From Candidatus Liberimonas magnetica (GTDB lineage Bacteria; Elusimicrobiota; Endomicrobiia; Endomicrobiales; JAFGIL01), in contig JAJAPY010000003.1 in assembly GCA_020523885.1 (NCBI GenBank), forward strand, positions 62,001 through 126,000: a stretch of DNA of 64,000 nt. The letters run 5' to 3'. Made by a program: the position numbers and the translations under genes. Below, piece after piece: positions 1-7,413 of the stretch. The first letter of the stretch is position 1. Each line of letters opens with the position of its first letter. The notes beneath the pieces are model-generated. The model was given only the letters and a program-made list of their open reading frames with translations. It was not told where the DNA came from and did not search any database.

Positions 1-881
1 AGCCAATTATCCGTTCTTTTCTTTTTAGTGCTGATATCCGGAATATTTTATTTTATGAAAGAAAAAGATATGCGTTTAAAAATAACGGTTATATCTTCGA
101 TTATTATTCCCAATTTGATTTTAATATTGATGCCGCACTGGAAATCTGAAAGATATATTATGCCCCAGCTCTCAGTTTTAGCATTTATCAGCGCTTTTAG
201 TCTCAGGAAAATAATTGAAAGCTCTTGGGGAAAGATTGTCATAGCTTTTCTTATTATAGCAGGGATTTTACAGGTATATGACCTTACCTACGACAAGATC
301 GGGCTTTCAAAACTCCAATATAAAGGTTTATATTACTGGAATGAAGAACACATCAAGGACACATTGGATTGTCGGTCAATACTAAGCTTAAAAGAACTGA
401 AACATGTGTAAATGTATTTAAAGTATTGTTGAACAATATTAGTGAAACGGAACATGCTGGAATAAAAAAGATCAAATATAGAGTACTTATTATTCCTGGC
501 CGTGCATTGGATGGGATAGTTATCTCACACTCCTATTTCCTTTTTAATAGCGAAAAAAATGTTGAAATCAATAATTTTTTTGATCTTTTTAGGGATATGA
601 ATATTTATAGAGACAGACCGATAGATATTGATTACCTTATCCAAGCTGTGCTTAAAGGTTCAAGCCGTGAATCCATCTATAATTTAAATATCATAAGGAC
701 AGAGATTAATAGGAGCATTAAAGATAAAATCGTGAGCGATAAAGTGCCGGTTAATTGGGAAGAAATCGTGGGGACTAGGTGGTTTAATTGCATGAAAAAT
801 TTTAAAGATTGTGGGTTAATATACAGTGACAAGAAATACGATTTTTATCTTTTTCAGCGTAAAGGTAATATCTTAATATAG
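1..881 (+). pseudogene. GT39-like membrane glycosyltransferase, first copy, 5' truncated by window and frameshifted
   Basis: This is the C-terminal part of a polytopic membrane glycosyltransferase closely related to the intact gene at 1565-3199. The frame is open from base 1 and reads SQLSVLFFLVLISG, matching SQLSIPFFFVLIPG in the intact copy, so the gene begins before the window. Frame 1 stops at 411 after a run unlike the intact protein, while homology resumes in another frame at about 369 (SVNTKLKRTETCVN). Aligning the two copies places a one-base deletion near 367-372. The downstream piece to 881 matches the soluble C-terminal domain of the intact copy. It is either a real pseudogene or an assembly or sequencing error. 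The frameshift is visible directly; loss of function is inferred. Confidence 0.75.
200..335 (+). repeat. 136-bp tract identical to 2535-2670
   Basis: Bases 200-335 of the first glycosyltransferase copy are identical to 2535-2670 of the second. The flanking sequence of the two copies is clearly more divergent, with many differences just upstream and downstream. A sharp island of perfect identity inside diverged paralogues points to recent gene conversion or to strong local constraint. Confidence 0.85.
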
Positions 882-944
882 GATTTTAGGCAACGATATC
901 GGGTAATAATGTTTTCAAAATTGCACAGCATAATTTAAAGCAAA

Positions 945-1550
945 ATGATAAAAAGAAGTTTTCTTTATTCTAGCCCGTCTATCTATAATATTTTAGTGAG
1001 GCTGCTGTACGGCATAAATTTCAATTCCAGATACGAAGCTATTGCCGAGATTATACCCGAAGGTGTGTCGGTAATGGAAGTATGCTGCGGCGACTGTTAT
1101 TTATACCTTAATTACCTAAAAAAAAAGAAGGTTAAGTATACCGGATTGGATATTAACACTTCATTTATTAAATCTGCTCTAGAAAGAGGGGTTAATGTAA
1201 AATATATCGACTTAAATAAAGGCTTGCTGCCAAACGCCCAATATGTGATTATGCAGGCAAGCCTTTATCAGTTCATTCCAAATCATAAGGCGATCGTAGA
1301 TAAACTATTGGATTCCGCTTTGGAAAAACTTATTATCGCAGAACCGGTTATGAACCTGTCCGATTCTCAAAACCCGGTTATCTCCTATATCGCAAAAAGG
1401 GCAGCTGACCCTGGAACAGGAAACGCCCTGAACAGGTTTAACGAACAAAGCCTAACGGTATTTTTTAGGAGTTACGGAGATAGGTTTAAAAGGTCCTTCA
1501 AGATAAAAGGCATGCGTGAAATGGTAGGAATAATCGATAAACAAGCATGA
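945..1550 (+). CDS. class I SAM-dependent methyltransferase-like protein
   Basis: This 201-residue protein has a Rossmann-type methyltransferase core. A glycine-containing motif I (VMEVCCGDCYLY) follows a predicted strand at about residue 48, an acidic motif II (YTGLDIN) lies at about 71, and a later strand reads YVIMQASLYQF. The family transfers a methyl group from S-adenosylmethionine, and the acceptor cannot be told from sequence. Motif I is atypical: it has two cysteines where the usual motif has small or glycine residues. The gene lies between two glycosyltransferase paralogues and ends 14 bases before the second, so a role in surface glycan or glycolipid decoration is plausible but inferred. 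The ATG at 945 is the only good start. Confidence 0.7.
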   Translation: MIKRSFLYSSPSIYNILVRLLYGINFNSRYEAIAEIIPEGVSVMEVCCGDCYLYLNYLKKKKVKYTGLDINTSFIKSALERGVNVKYIDLNKGLLPNAQYVIMQASLYQFIPNHKAIVDKLLDSALEKLIIAEPVMNLSDSQNPVISYIAKRAADPGTGNALNRFNEQSLTVFFRSYGDRFKRSFKIKGMREMVGIIDKQA

Positions 1551-1564
1551 GTTAGGAATGCAAA

Positions 1565-3199
1565 TTGAATAAAAGAAATACTCTATTAGCGGTCATTATC
1601 TCTGTTATTTTTATATTACATATTGCCAATGCCTTATATCAAGGTAAAATTCTTCCCAACTGCGCAAGGACTTTTGATGAAGGCATGAATACCGACACAC
1701 TGCAATTCATACACCCGATTGACACAAGTTCAGAGTATCCGCCTTTATACAGGTTTAACTGCTACTTAATAAAGAAACTAACAGGCAATAACTGGACTTT
1801 TATATATGTCTTCAATAATTCCATATATTTTCTTCTGCTTCTCATATTCCTTTACCTTCTTGGCAAAGCGGTAAAGGATACAGAGACAGGTCTGCTTTCT
1901 GCATTGATAGTTTCATTGTACCCTTTGGTCACTGCAGGCTATAACCGGTACTGCATGGACTTTGCCTTATTATCCCTTATTATAATATTCCTTTTATTTC
2001 TTTACAGGTCTGATTATTTCTTAAATGCCGGATACAGCGTCCTTGCGGGGATTACTGTCGTTTATGGCGTCATGCTTAAAGAGTCTTTTCCTGCTTTTAT
2101 CGCAGGCCCGGTTTTATATGTTTTTTATCTATCTTTGAAAGATGTTTTCAAAAGAAGTTTCAGACGGCTAATTACGATTTCCATTATCTTTATTTCTGCA
2201 GCAGCGGCAGCTGTATCCTATTTCGGCCTTAAACACTTTTATTATTTGTTCTGGCAATGCATATTATTAGAAACTACCGGAAAGGCCTGGTCTAGTTTTG
2301 ATAACCTAAGGTTGTTCTGGATAGGTCTCTGGGAAAGCCAGTTATCCATTCCCTTCTTTTTTGTGCTGATACCCGGAATATATTATTTTATAAAAGAAAA
2401 AGACACTCGTTTTAAGATAACGGTCTTCTCTTCGATTATTGTTCCAAATTTGTTAATGATATTTATGCCGCACTGGAAATCTGAAAGATATATTATGCCC
2501 CAGCTTTCAGTTTTAGCATTTATCAGTGCTTTTGGTCTCAGGAAAATAATTGAAAGCTCTTGGGGAAAGATTGTCATAGCTTTTCTTATTATAGCAGGGA
2601 TTTTACAGGTATATGACCTTACCTACGACAAGATCGGGCTTTCAAAACTCCAATATAAAGGTTTATATTATTGGAATCCAGAATATATGGAGTTATCCGT
2701 CAACACTAAACTTGATAGAACTAAAACCTGCGTAAACATCTCGCAAGTGTTGCTGAGCAATATTATTGAAACGGAACATTCAGGAATTAAAAAGAATAAT
2801 TATAAAATACTCATTTTTCCAGGCCGTCCGCTGGACGGTGCACTTACACTGCATTCATATTTCCTTTTAAACAGCGACAAAGACGTCAGGATCAAACGTT
2901 TGTTCGACCTTGTTAAGGACCTGAATATTAATGGAGCCAAGCAGATAGACGTCGATTATGTCCTCCAGGTGGCAGTTAAAGGTTCAAAACGTGAATCAAT
3001 CTATGATTTAGATATTTTTAAGAAAGCTGTTAATCAGATAATTAAGGAAAATATAAACAACGACCCGGGGCCGGCCGGTCTTGATATTCTGGGAAATAAA
3101 TGGTTAAATTACCTGAAAAACTTCAAGGATTGCGGATTAATCTATAGCAATAGTAAAGATGATTTTTATCTTTATCAATATAATAGCAACCTAAATTAG
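1565..3199 (+). CDS. GT39/ArnT-like polytopic membrane glycosyltransferase
   Basis: This 544-residue protein starts with a signal-anchor helix, followed by many hydrophobic segments to about residue 370 and a hydrophilic C-terminal domain of about 170 residues. An acidic pair in the first periplasmic loop (RTFDEGMN, about residues 36-43) and the YPPLYR motif near residue 58 fit the GT-C fold dolichol-phosphate-mannose-type family (PMT/ArnT). Those enzymes move a sugar from a polyprenyl-phosphate donor to a lipid or protein on the outer face of the inner membrane. The start is TTG at 1565, with AGGAA about 8 bases upstream and the methyltransferase ending at 1550. It is the intact paralogue of the broken gene at 1-881. 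Donor and acceptor are unknown. Confidence 0.75.
   Translation: MNKRNTLLAVIISVIFILHIANALYQGKILPNCARTFDEGMNTDTLQFIHPIDTSSEYPPLYRFNCYLIKKLTGNNWTFIYVFNNSIYFLLLLIFLYLLGKAVKDTETGLLSALIVSLYPLVTAGYNRYCMDFALLSLIIIFLLFLYRSDYFLNAGYSVLAGITVVYGVMLKESFPAFIAGPVLYVFYLSLKDVFKRSFRRLITISIIFISAAAAAVSYFGLKHFYYLFWQCILLETTGKAWSSFDNLRLFWIGLWESQLSIPFFFVLIPGIYYFIKEKDTRFKITVFSSIIVPNLLMIFMPHWKSERYIMPQLSVLAFISAFGLRKIIESSWGKIVIAFLIIAGILQVYDLTYDKIGLSKLQYKGLYYWNPEYMELSVNTKLDRTKTCVNISQVLLSNIIETEHSGIKKNNYKILIFPGRPLDGALTLHSYFLLNSDKDVRIKRLFDLVKDLNINGAKQIDVDYVLQVAVKGSKRESIYDLDIFKKAVNQIIKENINNDPGPAGLDILGNKWLNYLKNFKDCGLIYSNSKDDFYLYQYNSNLN
2535..2670 (+). repeat. 136-bp tract identical to 200-335
   Basis: This is the partner of the identical tract in the upstream broken paralogue. 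It encodes part of the last transmembrane region and the link to the soluble domain. Confidence 0.85.
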
Positions 3200-3253
3200 C
3201 TAAATAACCTGATTTTAAGTGCAACAAAATCTGCAGGAAAAGGAGAAAGAAAG

Positions 3254-3418
3254 ATGTCTATCATAACAGAAGGGGAGTACAAAGGAAATCCGATGATAGT
3301 TATTAAGAATTCGGAAGAAGACAAGTTCCCGTTTTCTTTCGGTTTAAAGAAGGCTAAACTTATCGTTGAAAATTTCGAAGAAATAAAGAAGTTCGTCGAA
3401 AAACACGACAATAATTAA
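3254..3418 (+). CDS. small conserved-looking 54-residue protein, function unknown
   Basis: This short ORF has ATG at 3254 with a strong purine-rich Shine-Dalgarno (AAAGGAGAAAG) just upstream. It encodes 54 residues: a beta-rich first half (EGEYKGNPMIVIKNSEED) and an amphipathic helix at the end (AKLIVENFEEIKKFVEK). Reading frame, RBS and biased composition support a real gene. I do not recognise a function. It sits directly upstream of another tiny ORF at 3463. Confidence 0.7.
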   Translation: MSIITEGEYKGNPMIVIKNSEEDKFPFSFGLKKAKLIVENFEEIKKFVEKHDNN

Positions 3419-3462
3419 GGTTTTTAGCAGTAAAAATGAAGACATTAATATCGGAGGACGTT

Positions 3463-3606
3463 ATGGCGTACAGCGGGCCGGAGAGAAGAAAGGGGAAAGA
3501 TAGAAGAAGTGGTTTTGATAGAAGAAAGTTCAATGCGAATGTTAACTTCGATAGAAGGGCAAACAACGATAGGAGAATATTTAAACGTAGAAAAATGGAA
3601 ATGTAA
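3463..3606 (+). CDS. 47-residue arginine-rich 'DRR' repeat protein
   Basis: ATG at 3463 has a textbook GGAGG at 3453-3457. An earlier in-frame ATG at 3436 lacks one. The 47-residue product is very basic and built on repeated RR/DRR units: GPERRKGKDRR, GFDRRK, NFDRRANNDRR. Similar (D/E)RR-(G)xDRR strings occur as tails or linkers in bacterial signalling proteins, but a stand-alone version has no assigned role. It could bind nucleic acid or acidic surfaces through its charge; that is only inference. Confidence 0.65.
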   Translation: MAYSGPERRKGKDRRSGFDRRKFNANVNFDRRANNDRRIFKRRKMEM

Positions 3607-3629
3607 ACGGGCTCAGACTTGACTAGATT

Positions 3630-3757
3630 GGCAACCCCTCCGGCTGAAGACGTCCTCCCGCAATGCGGGACGGGACTTAAACCTATCGCCCTCTCGGGAC
3701 GAATGCGAACGCATTCGTCCCCCGTCTGAAGACGGGGGATTCCAGGTCGCGGGATTG
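3630..3757. repeat. palindromic dispersed repeat, copy A (intergenic)
   Basis: This ~125-bp GC-richer block is full of internal palindromes: CGAATGCG-AA-CGCATTCG at 3700-3717, CCCGTCTGAAGACGGG around 3721-3736, and CCCGCAATGCGGG at 3657-3669. Its reverse complement matches the block inside the radical SAM gene at about 25973-26092 over nearly its full length. Read on the minus strand it stays open in the same frame as the gene-embedded copy (NPATWNPPSSD, MRSHSS, EGDRFKSR). A short related segment (CCCCTCCAGCAGGAGAACGT) follows at 3765-3784. Confidence 0.9.
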
Positions 3758-3801
3758 AGTGTAGCCCCTCCAGCAGGAGAACGTATTAACTTGAATATCT
3801 T

Positions 3802-4122
3802 ATGAACCATCAAATGAAAGGATTGCTTTTAGGTTGTCTTGCAGGTTTAATTGACGTGATACCAATGCTTTTACAGAAACTCCCTTGGGAAGCTGATCTT
3901 TCTGCGTTTACTATGTGGGTGATTGCAGGATTTTTTATTTCTTCCACTTCAATACCACTAAAAGGAGCGGTAAAAGGTATAGTAATCTCATTTCTTTTGC
4001 TTATACCTACATTGATTATTATCGCTGCAAAAGATATAAAAAGCATCATCCCTATCATCGCTATGACCACTATACTTGGCAGTCTCTTAGGTTTCTTTAC
4101 GGATAAATTAAATGAAGAATAG
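3802..4122 (+). CDS. small integral membrane protein, unknown function
   Basis: This 106-residue protein has three or four hydrophobic segments (about residues 5-25, 35-52, 58-76 and 80-98) and a charged C-terminus (TDKLNEE), suggesting an inner-membrane protein with a cytoplasmic tail. I recognise no family. It overlaps the next gene by 11 bases, so the two are probably translationally coupled. The region before its start is the palindromic repeat, and the spacing leaves no clear Shine-Dalgarno. Confidence 0.6.
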   Translation: MNHQMKGLLLGCLAGLIDVIPMLLQKLPWEADLSAFTMWVIAGFFISSTSIPLKGAVKGIVISFLLLIPTLIIIAAKDIKSIIPIIAMTTILGSLLGFFTDKLNEE

Positions 4123-4567
4123 AAAAATTATCGCAGTTATTGGCGGGTTTGAAGCAACGCCTGAAATAGAAAAGCTTGCTTATGAAACGGGAAAAGAAAT
4201 AGCCAAGGCCGGTTTTATCCTTGTCTGCGGTGGAATGAAAGGCGTAATGGAAGCTGCTTGCAAAGGCGCGAAAGATGAAAAGGGCCTGACCATCGGTATT
4301 TTGCCAGGCAAGTCCAGGCAGGATGCCAATCCTTATATTGACATTCCTATTATTACTGCAATGAGCCATGCAAGAAATGCCATAATAGTTCGAACAGCAG
4401 ATGCAGTTATAGCAGTCGGAGGCAAGTTTGGAACGCTTTCGGAAATCGGCCTTGCTAAAGCTATAGATAAGCCTGTTTTTGGCATTAAAACCTGGGATAT
4501 TGAAGGTATAAATAAAGTTGACAGCCCTAAAATAGCCATTGAATTAGTAAATGGACTATTAAAATAG
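4112..4567 (+). CDS. SLOG/LOG-like Rossmann protein (TIGR00725-type)
   Basis: This 151-residue single-domain protein has the nucleotide-binding fold shared by lysine-decarboxylase-like (LOG), DprA and Smf proteins. The N-terminal strand-loop is IIAVIGGFEATPE, followed by a glycine-rich motif VCGGMKGVMEAACKGAKD (the GGxxGxM signature) and a second motif AVIAVGGKFGTLSEIGLA (GGxxGTxxE). Related proteins bind nucleotides or cleave nucleoside monophosphates, but this small subgroup has no proven reaction. It overlaps the upstream membrane-protein gene by 11 bases, so the pair may act together. Confidence 0.85.
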   Translation: MKNRKIIAVIGGFEATPEIEKLAYETGKEIAKAGFILVCGGMKGVMEAACKGAKDEKGLTIGILPGKSRQDANPYIDIPIITAMSHARNAIIVRTADAVIAVGGKFGTLSEIGLAKAIDKPVFGIKTWDIEGINKVDSPKIAIELVNGLLK

Positions 4568-4702
4568 TTAAAAATAAGTTTAGAAATGGGTGTTGCGATA
4601 AAAGTTTTTTCTCCTATCATTGAGTTTAGACAAAAGTAATATCGGTTTTTGCCTATTTTAAACTTTTACTATATTCCACCAAAAATAAAAATCAAAAGTA
4701 TA

Positions 4703-4731
4703 TTGTAAATTTAATTTATAATAAGTATAAT
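4703..4731 (+). promoter_or_regulatory. sigma-70-type promoter of the TRL-like lipoprotein gene
   Basis: A -35 hexamer TTGTAA (4703-4708) and a perfect -10 TATAAT (4726-4731) are separated by exactly 17 bases in an AT-rich gap. The next start codon is at 4770, giving a short leader with AAGGGGGTG as Shine-Dalgarno. Confidence 0.7.
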
Positions 4732-4769
4732 AAGCGGGTTATTACCTAAATAAAAAGGGGGTGAAAATT

Positions 4770-5087
4770 ATGAAAAAAGTACTTTGTGCAATACTTCTAT
4801 TATCGGTAGCAGCGTTTTTTACAGGTTGCGCTACAGTGTCAAGCCCTCTTGCGGGAATGATATATACCGATGTAAAAGCACCGGGACCTGTTTCTAATGC
4901 ATCGGGTTCCTCTAAAGTTGGAAAAGCCACTGCCACATCGATACTTGGATTGTTTGCTATGGGTGACGCAAGTATTAAAACTGCGGCTCAGAGTGCAGGC
5001 ATTAAAATAATCCAACACGTTGATTACTATTCTACAAGTATCCTTGGCCTCTACTCCACATTTACCGTAGAAGTATACGGAGAATAG
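4770..5087 (+). CDS. TRL-like family lipoprotein
   Basis: This 105-residue protein has a lipoprotein signal peptide (KKVLCAILLLSVAAFFTGC) with the lipobox cysteine at about residue 19. The mature part matches the TRL-like family pattern: SPLAGMIYTDVKAPG, a SSKVGKA(T)ATSILGLFAMGDASI core, and STSILGLYSTFTVEVYGE at the end. The family consists of small envelope lipoproteins of unknown function. An in-frame GTG at 4761 also exists, but it lies inside the strong Shine-Dalgarno (AAGGGGGTG at 4755-4763), so ATG 4770 is preferred. The gene is monocistronic: its own promoter lies upstream and a terminator follows at 5104. Confidence 0.85.
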   Translation: MKKVLCAILLLSVAAFFTGCATVSSPLAGMIYTDVKAPGPVSNASGSSKVGKATATSILGLFAMGDASIKTAAQSAGIKIIQHVDYYSTSILGLYSTFTVEVYGE

Positions 5088-5103
5088 TCAAAATAATAGT
5101 AAT

Positions 5104-5155
5104 AAATAGCCCGAAATCGTTTGCTAAAATAAGATGATTACGGGCTATTTTCTTA
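5104..5155 (+). terminator. rho-independent terminator after the TRL-like gene
   Basis: A 10-base stem AAATAGCCCG (5104-5113) pairs with CGGGCTATTT (5141-5150). After a one-base mismatch it extends with AATC/GATT, leaving an ~18-base loop. It is followed by TTTTCTT. It separates the TRL-like gene from dtd. Confidence 0.75.
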
Positions 5156-5190
5156 TAAATGTTGACAAAACAATCCAGAGGTATTTTCAA

Positions 5191-5643
5191 ATGAAAGCTG
5201 TAATTCAAAGAGTAACTAAAGCAAGCGTAAGTTTTAATAATCAAACAAGACAAATTGCCAGAGGCCTTGTTGTGTTTATCGGGATTGGGGAAGAAGATAC
5301 TGAAGATGATGCTAAGTGGCTCAGTGATAAAATTCTGAATTTACGCATATTCCCGAACGCTGAAGGAAAATTTGATAAATCCGTATTTGAAGTAAGGGGT
5401 GAACTGCTTGTTGTGTCTCAATTCACTCTTTATGCTGATGCAAACTGCGGCAGAAGGCCTGATTTCACCCGTGCTGCAAAACCTGAAAAGGCACTTCCTC
5501 TTTACCAAAAATTCGTTTTAAACCTCAAGACTTCAGAGCTCAAGGTTGAAACCGGCGAGTTTGCTGCAGACATGATAGTTGAGATACACAATGACGGCCC
5601 TGTAACGATAATTTTAGACACCAAGGATAATGGTAAGGTCTAG
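5191..5643 (+). CDS. dtd: D-aminoacyl-tRNA deacylase
   Basis: This 150-residue enzyme hydrolyses D-aminoacyl-tRNAs (and mischarged glycyl-tRNA), keeping D-residues out of proteins. The hallmark motifs are present: N-terminal MKAVIQRVTKASV, SQFTLYAD near residue 78, GRRPDFTRAA near 88, and the C-terminal NDGPVTI with the Gly-cisPro loop that sets chiral selectivity. Length fits the family (~145-150). The frame is open from 5134, but that stretch lies in the terminator of the previous gene. ATG 5191, with AGAGG at 5177, gives the conserved N-terminus. Confidence 0.95.
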   Translation: MKAVIQRVTKASVSFNNQTRQIARGLVVFIGIGEEDTEDDAKWLSDKILNLRIFPNAEGKFDKSVFEVRGELLVVSQFTLYADANCGRRPDFTRAAKPEKALPLYQKFVLNLKTSELKVETGEFAADMIVEIHNDGPVTIILDTKDNGKV

Positions 5644-5712
5644 GGGATAAGGAGTAAGAACATAATTTCTAAGATAAACTACAAAGAACGCATAGATAAA
5701 TTATATAGCCTG

Positions 5713-6552
5713 ATGAATCCCTGCACGCTTTGCCCGCATGAATGCAGGGTAAACAGGCTTGCGAATAAGAAAGGCAAGTGCCGCACGGGAAAGGACCTGT
5801 ATGTATCAAGCTATAACCTGCATTTCGGAGAAGAACCTCCAATTTCCGGGTTCAGGGGTTCCGGGACGATATTTTTTACGAACTGCAACCTGTCCTGCGT
5901 GTTCTGCCAGAATTATCCAATCAGCCAGTTAAACAACGGCAATTTAATTTCTACTGATGTACTTGCAAAAAACATGCTCGAGCTGCAGGAAAAGGGCGCC
6001 CATAACATTAATTATGTGACCCCGTCGCATGTGCTTCCGATGCTTGTAGAAGCTGTGGACAAAGCAAAAAAAAGCGGGCTAAAAATACCTCTTGTCTATA
6101 ATTCAGGCGGTTATGAAAAAGTTTCTACCCTGAAACTGCTTGAGGGAATAATCGATATCTATATGCCAGACGCAAAATACAGCAACAACGAAAACTCCAA
6201 AAACTATTCAAAGGCAGATAGCTACTGGGAAATAAATAAACCGGCCCTTTTGGAGATGTACCGCCAGGCCGGAAACCTCGTTATTGACGAAGAGGGGATT
6301 GCCAGGAAAGGGCTTATCATCAGGCACCTGGTTCTTCCAAACGATATTTCAGGAACAAAAGAGGTGCTTAAATTCATAGCCGACAAACTTTCAAACAGCG
6401 TATATTTAAGCCTGATGGCACAATACCACCCGGCTAATCAATCGCATAAATTCCCTGAATTATCCCGCAAGCTGACCTTACAGGAATACAAAAATGCTGT
6501 TAATATCGCACACAGGCTAAACCTCGAAAAAGGCTGGATACAGGAATTATAG
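5713..6552 (+). CDS. PflX-type (COG1313) radical SAM protein
   Basis: This radical SAM protein has the core CNLSCVFCQNY (CxxxCxxC, Cys 58, 62 and 65) binding the 4Fe-4S cluster. An N-terminal cysteine set, CTLCPHEC (Cys 4, 7, 11) with Cys 23, suggests a second metal site. The family resembles pyruvate formate-lyase activating enzymes, but its substrate is not established. The frame stays open upstream to the dtd stop at 5641. The codons just before 5713 read KERIDKLYSL, which looks like coding sequence and resembles N-termini of relatives, and AGGAG stands at 5650-5654. Translation may therefore begin at a non-standard ATA/ATT at 5662/5665. ATG 5713 is the conservative start. It precedes a nitroreductase and a MEMO-like gene. 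Confidence 0.85.
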   Translation: MNPCTLCPHECRVNRLANKKGKCRTGKDLYVSSYNLHFGEEPPISGFRGSGTIFFTNCNLSCVFCQNYPISQLNNGNLISTDVLAKNMLELQEKGAHNINYVTPSHVLPMLVEAVDKAKKSGLKIPLVYNSGGYEKVSTLKLLEGIIDIYMPDAKYSNNENSKNYSKADSYWEINKPALLEMYRQAGNLVIDEEGIARKGLIIRHLVLPNDISGTKEVLKFIADKLSNSVYLSLMAQYHPANQSHKFPELSRKLTLQEYKNAVNIAHRLNLEKGWIQEL

Positions 6553-6615
6553 TTCCTGCATACAGCGCTGTCTGTTTATTTAAGTACAAAAATGGTATAA
6601 TTAACCTACATAATT

Positions 6616-6631
6616 AGCGTCTATCGGATAG
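6616..6631. repeat. single arm of the AGCGTATAGCGGATAG inverted-repeat family
   Basis: AGCGTCTATCGGATAG here closely matches the arms of the intergenic inverted repeats at 7338-7386 and 17975-18048. The matching second arm is not evident, so this is probably a decayed copy. Confidence 0.5.
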
Positions 6632-6656
6632 AGTAGTGCCTATAGAATCTCAGGTT

Positions 6657-6700
6657 TAAGGTGTAAGGGCTAAGGTCTAAGATTTAAAACTTACACCTTA
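6657..6700. repeat. intergenic inverted repeat, TAAGGTGTAAG family, copy 1
   Basis: TAAGGTGTAAG at 6657-6667 pairs perfectly with CTTACACCTTA at 6690-6700. The same arms occur around 61934-62069. With the remnant at 6616 it fills most of the 200-base gap before the nitroreductase gene. Confidence 0.7.
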
Positions 6701-6753
6701 CCCCGTATCCCTATTTTTATCTGTTATATACTATATTAAATAAGGAGATTATT

Positions 6754-7335
6754 ATGATTTCATTACCGGATCCAAAACTGACAGGAGATATTTCTCTTGA
6801 GGAAGCGATTTCAAAACGCCGTTCCTCACGTAATTTTGTAAATAATGACCTTACCATGGAGCAGGTATCTCAGATACTCTGGTCAGCACAAGGCCTTACA
6901 GATAAATTAAATAAATACAGGGCAGCACCTTCTGCTGGTAGCCGCTATCCTATGGAGATACATGTCTTGACCGCTACTGGCATGTTCCACTATCACCCTG
7001 CAAAACATGCTCTTGAACAGTTAAGGTCCGAAGACATCAGGCCAAAGTTGATTCAGGCTGCTCTCGGACAGAAATTTATTGCGGAAGCTGGTTTAATCCT
7101 GATCATTTCTGCGTTCCCTGAAAAGATTTTAAGCAGGTATGGCGATAAAGGCATGCGCTATATTTACCAGGAATCCGGGCACATCGCTCAAAACGTGCAT
7201 TTGCAGGCTGTTGCTGCCGGGCTTATAGCTGTTCCTATAGGCGCATTTACGGAAGATGCCTTAAAAGCAGCGATAGACCTGCCCGACGAATTAAGGCCTC
7301 TCTACATAATACCTGTAGGGTATAAAAAAGCATAA
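6754..7335 (+). CDS. SagB/ThcOx-type nitroreductase-fold oxidoreductase
   Basis: This 193-residue protein has the nitroreductase fold, which binds FMN between two subunits. The FMN-contacting N-terminal motif is present (AISKRRSSRNF), followed by QILWSAQGLT, RAAPSAGSRYPMEIHV and the C-terminal GLIAVPIGAF. This subgroup includes SagB-type dehydrogenases that oxidise azolines in peptide natural products, as well as many stand-alone proteins. No cyclodehydratase is nearby, so a RiPP role is unsupported. ATG 6754 has AAGGAG at 6742-6747. The next gene, a MEMO-like protein, lies behind a palindromic repeat. Confidence 0.85.
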   Translation: MISLPDPKLTGDISLEEAISKRRSSRNFVNNDLTMEQVSQILWSAQGLTDKLNKYRAAPSAGSRYPMEIHVLTATGMFHYHPAKHALEQLRSEDIRPKLIQAALGQKFIAEAGLILIISAFPEKILSRYGDKGMRYIYQESGHIAQNVHLQAVAAGLIAVPIGAFTEDALKAAIDLPDELRPLYIIPVGYKKA

Positions 7336-7337
7336 TT

Positions 7338-7386
7338 AGCGTATAGCGGATAGAGAAGACTTTGAAATTCCTATCCGTTATACGCT
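7338..7386. repeat. intergenic inverted repeat, AGCGTATAGCGGATAG family
   Basis: AGCGTATAGCGGATAG (7338-7353) pairs with CTATCCGTTATACGCT (7371-7386) with one mismatch, forming a 16-base stem that starts two bases after the nitroreductase stop codon. A further partial arm (GCTTTACGCTAA) follows to 7401. Related copies are at 17975-18048 and 6616. There is no T-tract, so it is not a standard terminator. Confidence 0.8.
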
Positions 7387-7413
7387 CAACGCTTTACGCT
7401 AATAAGAGGTTAT

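Noticed and set aside
369-881. Independent 170-residue gene starting at TTG 369.
   Set aside because: No ribosome-binding site, and it aligns to the C-terminal domain of the intact paralogue, so it is the downstream half of a frameshifted gene.
3613-3813. Minus-strand 66-codon ORF after the DRR gene.
   Set aside because: It is almost wholly made of the palindromic repeat and has no ribosome-binding site; treated as a repeat, not a gene.
4571-4702. Riboswitch or structured leader before the TRL-like gene.
   Set aside because: The region is upstream of the promoter and shows only AT-rich sequence without conserved pairing that I can recognise.
6754-7335. Reading the SagB-type nitroreductase as part of an azoline RiPP system.
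   Set aside because: No YcaO/cyclodehydratase or precursor gene is nearby; similarity to stand-alone nitroreductases is equally good.
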